The notes under the pieces were generated by a model. The model made no database searches, was not told the origin of the DNA, and saw only the letters and a program-made list of their open reading frames with translations. This document shows, piece by piece, positions 1 through 7,145 of a stretch of DNA of 13,113 bases (its first letter is position 1; each line of letters begins with the position of its first letter). Origin of the DNA: CAZXYF01 sp964644705 (GTDB lineage: Bacteria; Planctomycetota; Brocadiia; SM23-32); the NCBI GenBank assembly GCA_964644705.1, contig CAZXYF010000079.1:1-13113 (forward strand). The letters are read 5' to 3'. The position numbers and the translations under genes were made by a program.

Positions 1-345
1 AAGTGTTGGATATGCGTGGTCCTTCGTCGTTTGCCTTGATCGATTACCTTCGTCGTCTGTCGGGGAGGAAGCCGGAGGAACGGCCGACAAAGGGGAAGGA
101 CGAAGGAGATCGACGAAGTGTTGGGCGTGCGCGGCCCTTCGTCGTTTGCCTTGATCGATTACCTTTGTCGGTTGTCTGGAGTAGGAACACCGGGGAACGG
201 CCGACGAAGGCGAAGGACGAAGGAGATCGACGAAGTGTTGGACATGCGCGGCCCTTCGTCGTTTGCCTTGATCGATCGCCTTCGTCGGTTGTCTGGAGTA
301 GGAAGCAGGAGGAACGACCGACAAAGGTGAAGGACGAAGGTTTCC
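1..345. repeat. Three tandem ~116-bp hairpin-forming repeat units
   Basis: Three units begin at about 1, 116 and 233 (periods 115 and 117 bp), each opening with AAGTGTTGG; the last fades out near 340. Each unit carries CCTTCGTCG-type words on its left and CGACGAAGG-type words on its right, so each can fold into a composite hairpin. In unit 2, for example, 162-171 pairs with 201-210 over 10 bp with one G-T pair. One period is not a multiple of three, so no reading frame is kept between units and the open frames here are probably not genes. The window starts on a unit boundary, so more copies may lie to the left. It is a non-coding repeat; its function is unknown. Confidence 0.85.
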
Positions 346-360
346 ATTTCCACTGGCCCT

Positions 361-390
361 TAATTCACGCTTGAGGTTTGTGAAATGTTC
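361..390 (+). repeat. Dispersed upstream element, copy a
   Basis: This 30-bp block matches 3941-3970 at 28 of 30 positions. Its right half contains the core GTGAAATGTTCG, which recurs at 10270-10281 and, on the minus strand, in modified form at 3785-3800. It contains a TTCAC/GTGAA inverted repeat with an 11-bp spacer. It points toward the GAF-GGDEF gene, but about 525 bp upstream of it. The rest of 391-684 holds the -10 box listed separately and no gene that I can support. Confidence 0.7.
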
Positions 391-580
391 GCCGTAGCCC
401 TGATCGTCACGATTGATGAGAATCACATGGGGATGATTCATTGGGGCTGTGCATGAAAAGGTTTTTGGACTGCGGCTGCTATTTTATGGGGGCTAAATAT
501 GACACCAGAAGCGGTATGGTAGCGAAAACCCGGCATGAAGGTGTGAGAGGTTGTTCTCCCAATTCGTTTCCGGTACAGTT

Positions 581-586
581 TATAAT
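581..586 (+). promoter_or_regulatory. Possible -10 box upstream of the GGDEF gene
   Basis: TATAAT is a perfect sigma-70 -10 hexamer, but no good -35 hexamer sits 16-18 bp upstream. The words CCAATTCGTT (559-568) and TATAATGAG (581-589) both recur, in the same order, in front of gpsA (4022-4031 and 4053-4061). If used, it would give a leader of over 300 nt containing the 685-788 hairpin. Confidence 0.4.
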
Positions 587-684
587 GAGAGTATCGGGAG
601 GGCTTTATATCCTGTGCAGGTGGTGCTTACGAGTAAGTGTTCGGTAAAGTGCGTTGCAGACGCGCAAAATGTTATAAATCGTGC

Positions 685-788
685 TCTTCGTCTTTACCAT
701 AATCTTTACCTTTGTCTGCCGTTGCTGTTTCGGGCTACAAAGATCGCGAAACGGCAGACAATGGTAAAGACGAAGGCAAAGACAAAGA
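685..788. repeat. Diverged single copy of the hairpin repeat
   Basis: Positions 685-723 pair with 750-788 without gaps: 33 of 39 positions match, the innermost 10 bp (714-723 with 750-759) perfectly, around a 26-nt loop. Both arms align to the tandem units at 1-345. The left arm shares CTTCGTC, ATC and TTACCTTTGTC in order, and the right arm shares AACGGC, GAC and GACGAAGG in order. It is therefore a solitary, degenerated member of the same family. It sits about 130 bp before the GGDEF start and keeps that reading frame open, which creates a spurious upstream TTG start at 712. Confidence 0.8.
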
Positions 789-915
789 TGCAGCAACGTG
801 GTTCACCGAATACTTACGCTTACGATATGGCACATACAAGACCGGGCTAAGTGGGCAGTGGCGGACACTTTATCACCCTTCGAATGTTGGCGCTTTATTA
901 AGGGCATGTAAAAAC

Positions 916-2202
916 GTGAAAATTCATACTCTGGCAATCATAGGATTATTCCTGATTACGGGGGCGGCTGTGATTGCAAGTAAAGTTATGCCTGCGCGGG
1001 CAGGGTATGCACCTCTTGCGTTTCTGGGACTTCTTCTGTTGGCGGGGGCGTTGTTTGTACTGGCGTGGCAGCAGCATCATAAAGTGGCTCAGGAACAGCA
1101 TTACTGGAAACGACAGTCGGGCAAGCTTTACAACATGCTCAGCACCGAGTCCAACTATGGCAAGGTGATGTCCAGCATCAATGATCTGATTGAGGTTTTT
1201 GGGAAAACGCGCGATCTCGATGCCGTGTTGAATGAGGCTGTGGAAGCGCTGGATGTCGTTCTGGACATCGATGTGCTTGTCCTGCAGCTGTACAGTTCGG
1301 AAGACAGCCGGTTTTTTAAACGCATCGAGCGGGGCGCCAGTGACGTGGATCTGGGGGATGAGCTGCAGGAGGATCTGCTGGATCGGCACATGAGTCGCCT
1401 GATCAACAATTTGAAGGCGGAAAAAAGATATCACAAGCTCTCCGAAGGTGGATATGAGGCTTTGATTGCGGCTCCCCTTTTGCGTAACCTGCCCGATGGC
1501 TCCAGTGAAGCCATTGGTTTTATCGTGGCCCTCACCCGCGAACGCGTTGATTTCACGTCTCAGGAACTTGAGATGCTGAGTCTGTTCGCACGTGAAGCCG
1601 GGCTGATAATCGAGAACGCCTACCTGTATCAGAAGACCCGGCATATGGCCACTCATGACGGGCTGACCAATCTGGTGAATCAACGTCAGTTCAAGCGGAT
1701 GCTGAGGGCGGAGCTGGAAAACGCCCGCGCCCGTTCCTCGTCCCTCTGTTTCATCATGGTCGATATCGACCATTTCAAAAATTACAACGACACCTGGGGG
1801 CATCCCCAGGGGGATAAGGCACTGCGAGCGGTTGCCGATGTGCTGATTGCGAATACGCGCGGCGGAGATACGGTGGCCCGTTACGGGGGGGAAGAATTCG
1901 CCCTCATCCTGCCCGATACCGGATTGGAGGGCGCGAAGGCGGTGGGCGAAAACATCCGGAAAAGCATTCAGGAACTCGATTTGCCCGGCGTGGAAGAGCA
2001 GCCGGGTGGTTTTCTATCGGTCACGATGGGGATCGCCCATTACCCGGGTGATGCGAATGAGGCGGAGGAACTGATATCCACTGCGGACGAGGCACTGTAT
2101 TACGGCAAATCTCACGGTCGCAATCAGGTGGTGGTGGCATGGGATAAGACCGAGGAAATCGAACAGGCGATGGAAGAACCGGATGAGGAAAGTTCCGCCT
2201 GA
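916..2202 (+). CDS. Membrane-anchored GAF-GGDEF diguanylate cyclase
   Basis: Predicted to make cyclic di-GMP from two GTP at the inner membrane. Counting from the GTG at 916 (about 428 residues), two hydrophobic helices at about 4-22 and 32-51 form a hairpin with almost no periplasmic loop. A GAF-like sensory domain follows (about 97-237), then a GGDEF domain (about 244-410). Its signature is GGEEF (324-328), an active variant; DIDHFK (283-288) holds the metal-binding Asp, and RGGD (315-318), five residues before the signature, is the RxxD inhibitory site for product feedback. GTG 916 is chosen because it starts directly before the first helix and the only upstream option, TTG 712, lies inside a repeat. 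Its Shine-Dalgarno is weak (AGGG at 901-904, 11 nt away), so the start is uncertain. The GAF ligand is unknown. It converges with the LRR gene. Confidence 0.88.
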   Translation: MKIHTLAIIGLFLITGAAVIASKVMPARAGYAPLAFLGLLLLAGALFVLAWQQHHKVAQEQHYWKRQSGKLYNMLSTESNYGKVMSSINDLIEVFGKTRDLDAVLNEAVEALDVVLDIDVLVLQLYSSEDSRFFKRIERGASDVDLGDELQEDLLDRHMSRLINNLKAEKRYHKLSEGGYEALIAAPLLRNLPDGSSEAIGFIVALTRERVDFTSQELEMLSLFAREAGLIIENAYLYQKTRHMATHDGLTNLVNQRQFKRMLRAELENARARSSSLCFIMVDIDHFKNYNDTWGHPQGDKALRAVADVLIANTRGGDTVARYGGEEFALILPDTGLEGAKAVGENIRKSIQELDLPGVEEQPGGFLSVTMGIAHYPGDANEAEELISTADEALYYGKSHGRNQVVVAWDKTEEIEQAMEEPDEESSA

Positions 2203-2210
2203 TGATGACG

Positions 2211-2336
2211 GAGCAGCATGCGCGGGCGGTTGGGTCGCCTCAACTGTATCCCCACCACACCACATGAGGGGGTCAACTCCGCAGAGGTCACAATCACCGG
2301 ATCCTGACCCTCGCCCCGGATTGTGACATGCTGTTC
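2211..2336. terminator. Nested inverted repeats between convergent genes
   Basis: GAGCAGCATG (2211-2220) pairs with CATGCTGTTC (2327-2336), with one G-T pair. Inside it GTCACAATC (2287-2295) pairs perfectly with GATTGTGAC (2319-2327), extended by CCGG pairing after a bulged A. It lies between two genes that converge, so a bidirectional terminator is plausible. There is no T tract after either arm, so an intrinsic terminator is not proven, and protein binding or a degenerate repeat are alternatives. Confidence 0.4.
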
Positions 2337-2359
2337 GTGTGCCGCGCAACGATCGCGCT

Positions 2360-3589
2360 TCAGCGTCCGTGTATCGTACAGTCCGGCAGGGCCTTATCCA
2401 ACGCTTTGACCTGCTTTTTATCGACCTCCCGGCACCCGTCAAGATACAGATCCTCCAGGTTCTTAAGGGCTTTCAGCGGAGTGATGTCGCTGATGGTGGT
2501 GCAGTGAGCAAGATCCAGATGGGTCAGTTTTTTGAGGGCAGCGAGCGGCTCGAGATCGGATATCTCGCTGCATCCTGCCAGAGTGAGTTCTTCCAGGCTC
2601 TGGAGACGTTTCAGTGGGGAGAGGTCGGAGACGGTTGAGCAGTTCCGGAGATCGAGCTGCACAAGTCCGGAGAATCCAATACACATGCCGAGCAGGTCTC
2701 CATCCTCGATGTTGTTGGGGAGGCTGAGCTTTTTCAGATTGGACAGCTTGTACAGGGGGCGGAGGTCATTCAAGCCGTTACAGCCGAAGACCCGAAGAAC
2801 TCGCAACGAGTCAAGGTCCTGCAGCGGGGAGACGTCCCGGACGCGGACGCAGTTTGAAAGGTCAAGTGACAACAGGTTATCCAGGTGTTTCAGCGGGGCC
2901 AGGTCGGTCACGTGGGTGCTGCGTGAGAGGTCCAGGACGCGTATGTCGGGCAACACGCCCAGAGGATTCAGACGATGCACGTTTTCGCAATTTCTGAATA
3001 CGACCCGCCGCAGCTTTTTTGCGCCCGCCACTTCGTCAACTTCCCAGATGTCATCGCAGTTCACAACCTCCAGCGTCCGTAGCTCTTTGAGTCCGTCGAC
3101 GGCCTCCAGTTCTCCGAGATCCGGGCAGTCGCTGACGTGCAACCTGATCAATGAGGGGCACTGCTCGATGGGTGAGATGTCCGGGAGGTCCGGACACCAG
3201 GAAAGGTGCATGTTTTTCAGCGGCAATCCCAGCCCGCATATCCACTCCAGTTCATCCCGACTGAGTCCGCTGCATTCGATCGATTCAAGCTCGGGAAGAT
3301 GCTCCAGCTGGCCAAGGTCCCCCTGGGAACCTATTTTCGCCGTGCGAATACAGCTGCGCTGCGCCTCGGAGGCTTCAGAGACCCATTGAATTGCGTTTCG
3401 GTCCGTCAGGTCAACCCCGACACACCGTTTTCGTTTCCCAGCATGGATCAGCAGGCCCTGATGAACAGCGAAGCGAAGTTTACGCGGTTCATCGGGTGAA
3501 TACGGCCAGTACCAGGACGAATAATCGAGGTTGATCTCAATGATGCGGGGAGCGCGATTCTGTTTTGTTCCGGATGATTCGTTTCCCAC
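2360..3589 (-). CDS. Leucine-rich-repeat protein, 13 repeats of ~23 residues
   Basis: About 409 residues from the GTG at 3589. A unique N-terminal part of about 90 residues, which I do not recognise, is followed by roughly thirteen LRRs of the type LxxLxLxxCxxIxDLxPLxxL. Almost all are exactly 23 residues, with cysteine at the position usually taken by asparagine in most of them; one 24-residue repeat (GDLLGMCIGF) breaks the pattern. It ends in LPDC-IHGR, resembling the cap of many planctomycete-type LRR proteins. No signal peptide or membrane helix is visible, so a cytosolic binding protein is likely; the partner is unknown. GTG 3589 has GGAG about 7 nt upstream and excludes a Trp/Cys/Arg-rich stretch that looks untranslated. 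Longer starts at 3718, 3730 or 3799 are open. It is divergent from gpsA and convergent with the GGDEF gene. Confidence 0.82.
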   Translation of the reverse strand: MGNESSGTKQNRAPRIIEINLDYSSWYWPYSPDEPRKLRFAVHQGLLIHAGKRKRCVGVDLTDRNAIQWVSEASEAQRSCIRTAKIGSQGDLGQLEHLPELESIECSGLSRDELEWICGLGLPLKNMHLSWCPDLPDISPIEQCPSLIRLHVSDCPDLGELEAVDGLKELRTLEVVNCDDIWEVDEVAGAKKLRRVVFRNCENVHRLNPLGVLPDIRVLDLSRSTHVTDLAPLKHLDNLLSLDLSNCVRVRDVSPLQDLDSLRVLRVFGCNGLNDLRPLYKLSNLKKLSLPNNIEDGDLLGMCIGFSGLVQLDLRNCSTVSDLSPLKRLQSLEELTLAGCSEISDLEPLAALKKLTHLDLAHCTTISDITPLKALKNLEDLYLDGCREVDKKQVKALDKALPDCTIHGR

Positions 3590-3719
3590 TATTGACTCCG
3601 TTGGTCGTGTCACAGCGATATTGCATGCGAGTCCGCGCGGACAGGAAGTGCGCCATCTGCACCAGCGAACCTGCGGTTCTTGGCCGTCCCGCTCCCTGAC
3701 CCAACCCCTTCCGCTCATT

Positions 3720-3748
3720 ATTCTTTCCATGTCGGAGCCGTCTGTCAA
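3720..3748 (-). promoter_or_regulatory. Possible sigma-70 promoter of the LRR gene
   Basis: Read on the minus strand, a perfect -35 TTGACA (3748-3743) is followed after 17 bp by AAGAAT (3725-3720), which matches 4 of 6 consensus -10 bases. This would give a leader of about 120 nt before GTG 3589, consistent with rejecting the ATGs at 3730 and 3718 as starts. Confidence 0.45.
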
Positions 3749-3784
3749 GCTCCTGTTGGATAGGACGACCACCTGTAACGTCTC

Positions 3785-3800
3785 ACTCGGACATTTCACG
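3785..3800 (-). repeat. Dispersed upstream element, minus-strand copy (d)
   Basis: On the minus strand this reads CGTGAAATGTCCGAGT, matching TGTGAAATGTTCGAGT at 10269-10284 in 14 of 16 positions. It faces the LRR gene and lies about 37 bp before its putative -35 box. The 3799-3838 hairpin abuts it. With the plus-strand copy at 3941-3970 it forms an outward-facing pair around a 140-bp segment. Confidence 0.55.
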
Positions 3801-3838
3801 AGTCGTCAGTTGCGCCGCACAGCGCAACTGACGGCTCG
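3799..3838. repeat. 17-bp-stem hairpin in the divergent intergenic region
   Basis: CGAGTCGTCAGTTGCGC (3799-3815) and GCGCAACTGACGGCTCG (3822-3838) pair along all 17 positions, 16 Watson-Crick and one T-G, around the 6-nt loop CGCACA. No T tract follows on either strand and no gene ends here: both flanking genes read away from it. That argues against an ordinary terminator. A protein-binding palindrome, a REP-like element or a mobile-element remnant are alternatives. The rest of 3590-4103 holds the promoters and elements listed and no gene. Confidence 0.85.
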
Positions 3839-3940
3839 GTTGGAGACCAAACCGGTGTCGTTTGAGTTGTTGAAAACACCCTGTGATTTACAATTGCCCA
3901 GATTGTTCGACATTACCTGTGGCTGAGGCTGATTTTAGAA

Positions 3941-3970
3941 TAATTCACGCTTGAGGTTTGCGAAATGATC
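3941..3970 (+). repeat. Dispersed upstream element, copy b
   Basis: Matches 361-390 at 28 of 30 positions; the differences turn the GTGAAATGTTC core into GCGAAATGATC. It points toward gpsA, whose -35 box begins 59 bp further on and whose ATG is 133 bp downstream. Confidence 0.7.
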
Positions 3971-4029
3971 GGGCTGATTCGCACTACGTGATTCCAGCTG
4001 TGTTCTGGCCCGCTCTGTATTCCAATTCG

Positions 4030-4058
4030 TTGGCACCATGGAACGCGTATCCTATAAT
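4030..4058 (+). promoter_or_regulatory. Strong sigma-70 promoter of the gpsA operon
   Basis: TTGGCA (4030-4035, 5 of 6 consensus) and TATAAT (4053-4058, perfect) are separated by exactly 17 bp. Transcription would begin near 4065, giving a leader of about 40 nt before ATG 4104. An in-frame ATG at 4038 lies inside this promoter, which rules it out as the main start. Confidence 0.75.
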
Positions 4059-4092
4059 GAGCGTGAATGCGAGGCGATTTTTCAGTACAGAC

Positions 4093-4097
4093 GGAGG
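4093..4097 (+). promoter_or_regulatory. Ribosome binding site fixing the gpsA start
   Basis: GGAGG sits 6 nt before ATG 4104. This selects 4104 over the in-frame ATG at 4038, which has no comparable site. Confidence 0.8.
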
Positions 4098-4103
4098 ATA
4101 GCG

Positions 4104-5147
4104 ATGAACGTAGATGCACGCGAAGCTCTCGGTGATGAGTGTAAAAACATCGTGGTGATTGGCTGTGGAGGCTGGGGTACGGCGCTCGGTGTGCTGCTGG
4201 ACAGCGTGGGCCATACCGTCACTATCTGGGGGGTGGATGAGAGATATATGGAACAAATGGACGAATCACGCCGCAATCCCCGGTATCTGGACGCGACTGA
4301 GATACCTCAGTCGGTGCGGCTGACCGGCGATATGGAGGGGGCGCTGGCGGATGCGGACCTTGTCGTAATGGCAACTCCCACGCTCTACATCCGCGAGGTG
4401 AGCGAGCGCATGGACGAGTGCCTGGACGACGGAATTCCCGTTGTAAACGTCGCAAAAGGTATTGAGGAGGAATCGCTGCTCACGGGAAGCCAGGTGATCG
4501 AAGACGTCTGCGGCGACCGCGTTCCGCTGGCCGGATTGTATGGGCCGAGTCATGCCGAAGAGGTGGCCCAGAAGCAACCCACCACGGTTGTGGCCACCAG
4601 CCGGATTGCGGATCTGGCTCGGGAGGTGCAGGAAACTTTCATGTGCCCCACTTTCCGCGTCTATACCAACACGGACGTAATCGGGGTGGAACTGGGAGCG
4701 GCTCTGAAGAACGTGATCGCTATAGCGGCAGGAGTATGCGACGGATTGGGATTCGGGGACAACGCCAAGAGCGCGCTGTTGACCCGCGGGCTGGCCGAAA
4801 TTCGGCGGCTGGGCGAGGCAATGGGCGGTCGCCCCGCCACCTTCGCTGGCCTGACGGGCCTGGGCGATCTGATTACGACCTGCGTCAGCCCCCACGGTCG
4901 CAACCGGTCGGTCGGGGAACGCATCGGTGCGGGGGAGACACTGGAGGAAATTCTGGAGGGCATGGAGAAAGTGGCCGAAGGGGTGCGAACCACCCGGTCG
5001 GCCTGCAAGCTGGCCTCGCAGCATGGTGTTGAGATGCCCATCACACGCGAAGTGTATGCCATGTTATTCGGGGGTAAAGAACCGCGAAAGGCCGGTCGCG
5101 ACCTGATGATGCGCGATCCGCGCCCCGAACTCGACGAATCGGTATGA
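4104..5147 (+). CDS. gpsA: NAD(P)+-dependent glycerol-3-phosphate dehydrogenase
   Basis: Reduces dihydroxyacetone phosphate to sn-glycerol-3-phosphate in the cytosol, the entry step of phospholipid synthesis. At 347 residues it has the normal family length. The N-terminal Rossmann fold shows the nucleotide-binding loop GCGGWGTALG (20-29), and VAKG (117-120) contributes the conserved Lys118. The C-terminal helical domain carries GAALKN with the catalytic Lys202, then GLTGLGDLITTC (249-260) and the HGRNR substrate/cofactor segment (264-268). No key residue is missing. It is first in a likely operon with the ACT-domain gene (34 nt gap) and the DUF711 gene, behind the promoter at 4030-4058. plsY, a frequent neighbour of gpsA elsewhere, is absent here. 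Confidence 0.96.
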   Translation: MNVDAREALGDECKNIVVIGCGGWGTALGVLLDSVGHTVTIWGVDERYMEQMDESRRNPRYLDATEIPQSVRLTGDMEGALADADLVVMATPTLYIREVSERMDECLDDGIPVVNVAKGIEEESLLTGSQVIEDVCGDRVPLAGLYGPSHAEEVAQKQPTTVVATSRIADLAREVQETFMCPTFRVYTNTDVIGVELGAALKNVIAIAAGVCDGLGFGDNAKSALLTRGLAEIRRLGEAMGGRPATFAGLTGLGDLITTCVSPHGRNRSVGERIGAGETLEEILEGMEKVAEGVRTTRSACKLASQHGVEMPITREVYAMLFGGKEPRKAGRDLMMRDPRPELDESV

Positions 5148-5181
5148 ACGCCTTTAAATCCCCCGAGCGGAGGAAAGTCTG

Positions 5182-5769
5182 ATGCCCCAGGATTATGTTA
5201 TCAGCGTCATGTCCGTGGACAGGGTCGGCATCATTGCCGGGTTGTCCGAAGCGATTCTTGATCTCGGTGGCAATATTGATGCCCTGAGCCAGACGGTGAT
5301 GCGTGGGTATTTTACGGTCATCGTAACCGCCCATTTTGAAGAGGATGTCACAAAAGATGGTATCGCCGGGGCGGTTCGGGAGAAGGGCGAATCCGGCGAA
5401 CTGGGTGTTCTGGTCAAAAAACGTGACCCATCGGTTTCAGAACAACCGGTCGTGGACGACGCCGATCGATTCATCCTGACTATGGAGGGGCCCGATCAGA
5501 AGGGGATCGTGCGGAGCATAACCAGTTACCTGGCCAGCCGGAACATCAACATTGAAGACCTTTATGCGGCGATCGAGGGGGAGAACTATCTTCTGATTGC
5601 CCAGCTGGAGCTCCCCCCCGAGCTGGAAATTGAACGGGTCCAGCTGGATATTGAGGATCTGTGCCCCGGACCGGATGTCGAACTCAGCCTGCAGCATGAG
5701 GATGTTTTTCTCGCCACGAACGAGGTTGAATTCAGCCACGGCGATTTTGGATCTATAAAGCGGAGCTGA
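5182..5769 (+). CDS. Tandem ACT-domain protein (GcvR-like)
   Basis: A 195-residue protein made of two ACT domains, small ligand-sensing modules that often bind amino acids at a dimer interface. The first spans about 4-85 with VDRVGI (12-17) at the first loop. The second spans about 97-180 with GPDQKGIV (103-110) at the equivalent place. The C-terminal LQHEDVFLATNEV resembles the tail of other double-ACT proteins. There is no DNA-binding or catalytic domain, so it is probably a regulatory partner. GGAGGA 7 nt upstream supports ATG 5182. It precedes the DUF711 gene by 2 nt. In many bacteria and archaea a short ACT protein (UPF0237) accompanies UPF0210/DUF711; here the partner is about twice that length. 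The ligand is unknown. Confidence 0.88.
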   Translation: MPQDYVISVMSVDRVGIIAGLSEAILDLGGNIDALSQTVMRGYFTVIVTAHFEEDVTKDGIAGAVREKGESGELGVLVKKRDPSVSEQPVVDDADRFILTMEGPDQKGIVRSITSYLASRNINIEDLYAAIEGENYLLIAQLELPPELEIERVQLDIEDLCPGPDVELSLQHEDVFLATNEVEFSHGDFGSIKRS

Positions 5770-5771
5770 CC

Positions 5772-7145
5772 ATGCAGAGAACACAGGACATAATGACCAC
5801 GTTGCGCATGTTCCAGGAGGAAAATCTGGATGTGCGCACGGTGACGCTGGGGGTGAATTTGCTCGATTGCGCTGATCCGGACACGGGCCGGTTGTGCCGG
5901 AAAGTGCGGAGCAAGGTCCGCCGCCATGCGGGACAGCTGGTGCGCATCTGCGAGGAAGTGGAGAACCGCTATGGCATTCCCGTGGTGAATCGACGTCTGG
6001 CCTTCACCCCGCTGGCCAGCATCGTGGCCGGCGGGCGCCGCGAGGCTTTTTGCCGGATTGCCGAAGAGCTGGACGAGACGGTGGAGGGAGTCGGTGTGGA
6101 TCTGGCGGGTGGGTTCAGTGCCCTGGTTCATAAAGGCATGACGGCGGCGGACGAAGCTCTTGTTCGCGCCATCCCGTATGCTCTGAGTCGCACGCAACGC
6201 CTCTGTGCATCCGTGAACGTGGCCAGCACGGCGGCGGGCGTCAACGTCAGCGCCATCAATCTGATCGCCCGCCAGATACTGCAACTGGCCGAGGAAACCC
6301 GCGAACGTGACGGTTTTGGGGCGGCCAAATTGAGCGTGTTCGCCAACATGCCCGAGGATAACCCCTTTATGGCCGGTGCTATGCTCGGACACGGGGAGTC
6401 GGATTGCGTCGTGAATATCGGCGTGAGCGGTCCGGGCGTGGTCAAACGCGCCGTCGAACGGATGTGTGACTCACGTCAGGATCCGGACCTGGGAGAGATG
6501 GCCGAACAGATCAAGAAGACATCCTTCCGGGTGACACGGGTCGGAGAACTGATCGGGCGGGAGGTGGCCCGCCGACTGGACGCAGAATTCGGGATTGTGG
6601 ACCTGTCACTGGCACCCACTCCGCGCGTGGGCGATAGCGTGGGGGAGATCCTCCAGGCGATGGGAATTGAGAAAATTGGTGGGCCCGGCTCCACCGCGGC
6701 CATCGCCCTCCTCAACGATGCGGTGAAGAAGGGCGGGCTCTTCGCGTCTTCATCGGTGGGCGGGTTGAGCGGAGCTTTCATCCCCGTCAGCGAGGATCAG
6801 GCGCTGGCCGAAGCGGCGGAGAAGGGCGACCTGACGCTGCAGAAACTGGAAGCCATGACCAGCGTCTGCTCGGTGGGATTGGATATGATCACCATCCCGG
6901 GCGATACGGATCCGGAAACCATTTCCGCACTGATCGCGGACGAGACGTCCATCGGAGTGGTTAATCGGAAAACCACCAGTGTCCGTGTGATTCCCGTGCC
7001 GGGTAAAGAACCGGGCGATCGGGCAGTATTCGGTGGATTGTTCGGCGAAAGCCCGGTGATGCCCGTGCGGGGCGAGGGGGCAGCGAAGAATTTCGTGGGA
7101 CGCGGCGGACGCATCCCCGCGCCCCTTCAGTCCCTCAACAATTGA
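5772..7145 (+). CDS. UPF0210/DUF711 family protein
   Basis: A 457-residue, full-length member of UPF0210 (DUF711). Family-typical segments include ENLDVRTVTLGVNLLDC near the N-terminus, YGIPVVNRRL and FTPLASIVA (about 70-90), and a glycine-rich VGGLSGAFIPV further on. The family is placed near pyruvate-formate-lyase/ribonucleotide-reductase-like barrels, but I see no glycyl-radical signature, so a radical enzyme role should not be assumed; the biochemical function is unknown. ATG 5772 follows the ACT gene by 2 nt with AAGCGGAG just upstream, indicating translational coupling. ATG 5793 is an in-frame alternative, but the longer form matches the usual family N-terminus. It is probably the last gene of the gpsA operon: 188 nt without a recognised gene follow. 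Confidence 0.92.
   Translation: MQRTQDIMTTLRMFQEENLDVRTVTLGVNLLDCADPDTGRLCRKVRSKVRRHAGQLVRICEEVENRYGIPVVNRRLAFTPLASIVAGGRREAFCRIAEELDETVEGVGVDLAGGFSALVHKGMTAADEALVRAIPYALSRTQRLCASVNVASTAAGVNVSAINLIARQILQLAEETRERDGFGAAKLSVFANMPEDNPFMAGAMLGHGESDCVVNIGVSGPGVVKRAVERMCDSRQDPDLGEMAEQIKKTSFRVTRVGELIGREVARRLDAEFGIVDLSLAPTPRVGDSVGEILQAMGIEKIGGPGSTAAIALLNDAVKKGGLFASSSVGGLSGAFIPVSEDQALAEAAEKGDLTLQKLEAMTSVCSVGLDMITIPGDTDPETISALIADETSIGVVNRKTTSVRVIPVPGKEPGDRAVFGGLFGESPVMPVRGEGAAKNFVGRGGRIPAPLQSLNN

Noticed and set aside
1..345. CRISPR array
   Set aside because: The whole ~116-bp unit repeats; there are no short identical repeats separated by unique spacers and no cas genes.
3..374. Open frame across the tandem repeats with repeating peptide
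   Set aside because: The units have periods of 115 and 117 bp, so the frame shifts between units; open frames occur on both strands simply because stop codons are rare in this sequence.
441..850. Small plus-strand open frames upstream of the GGDEF gene
   Set aside because: No recognisable domain or convincing ribosome site; they overlap each other, the -10 box and the hairpin repeat.
3590..3799. N-terminal extension of the LRR gene to a GTG at 3799
   Set aside because: The 70 extra residues are Trp/Cys/Arg-rich and not repeat-like, cover a probable promoter and part of the dispersed element, while GTG 3589 has a GGAG site.
4038..4103. Upstream ATG for gpsA
   Set aside because: It lies between the -35 and -10 boxes of the operon promoter; ATG 4104 has GGAGG 6 nt upstream.
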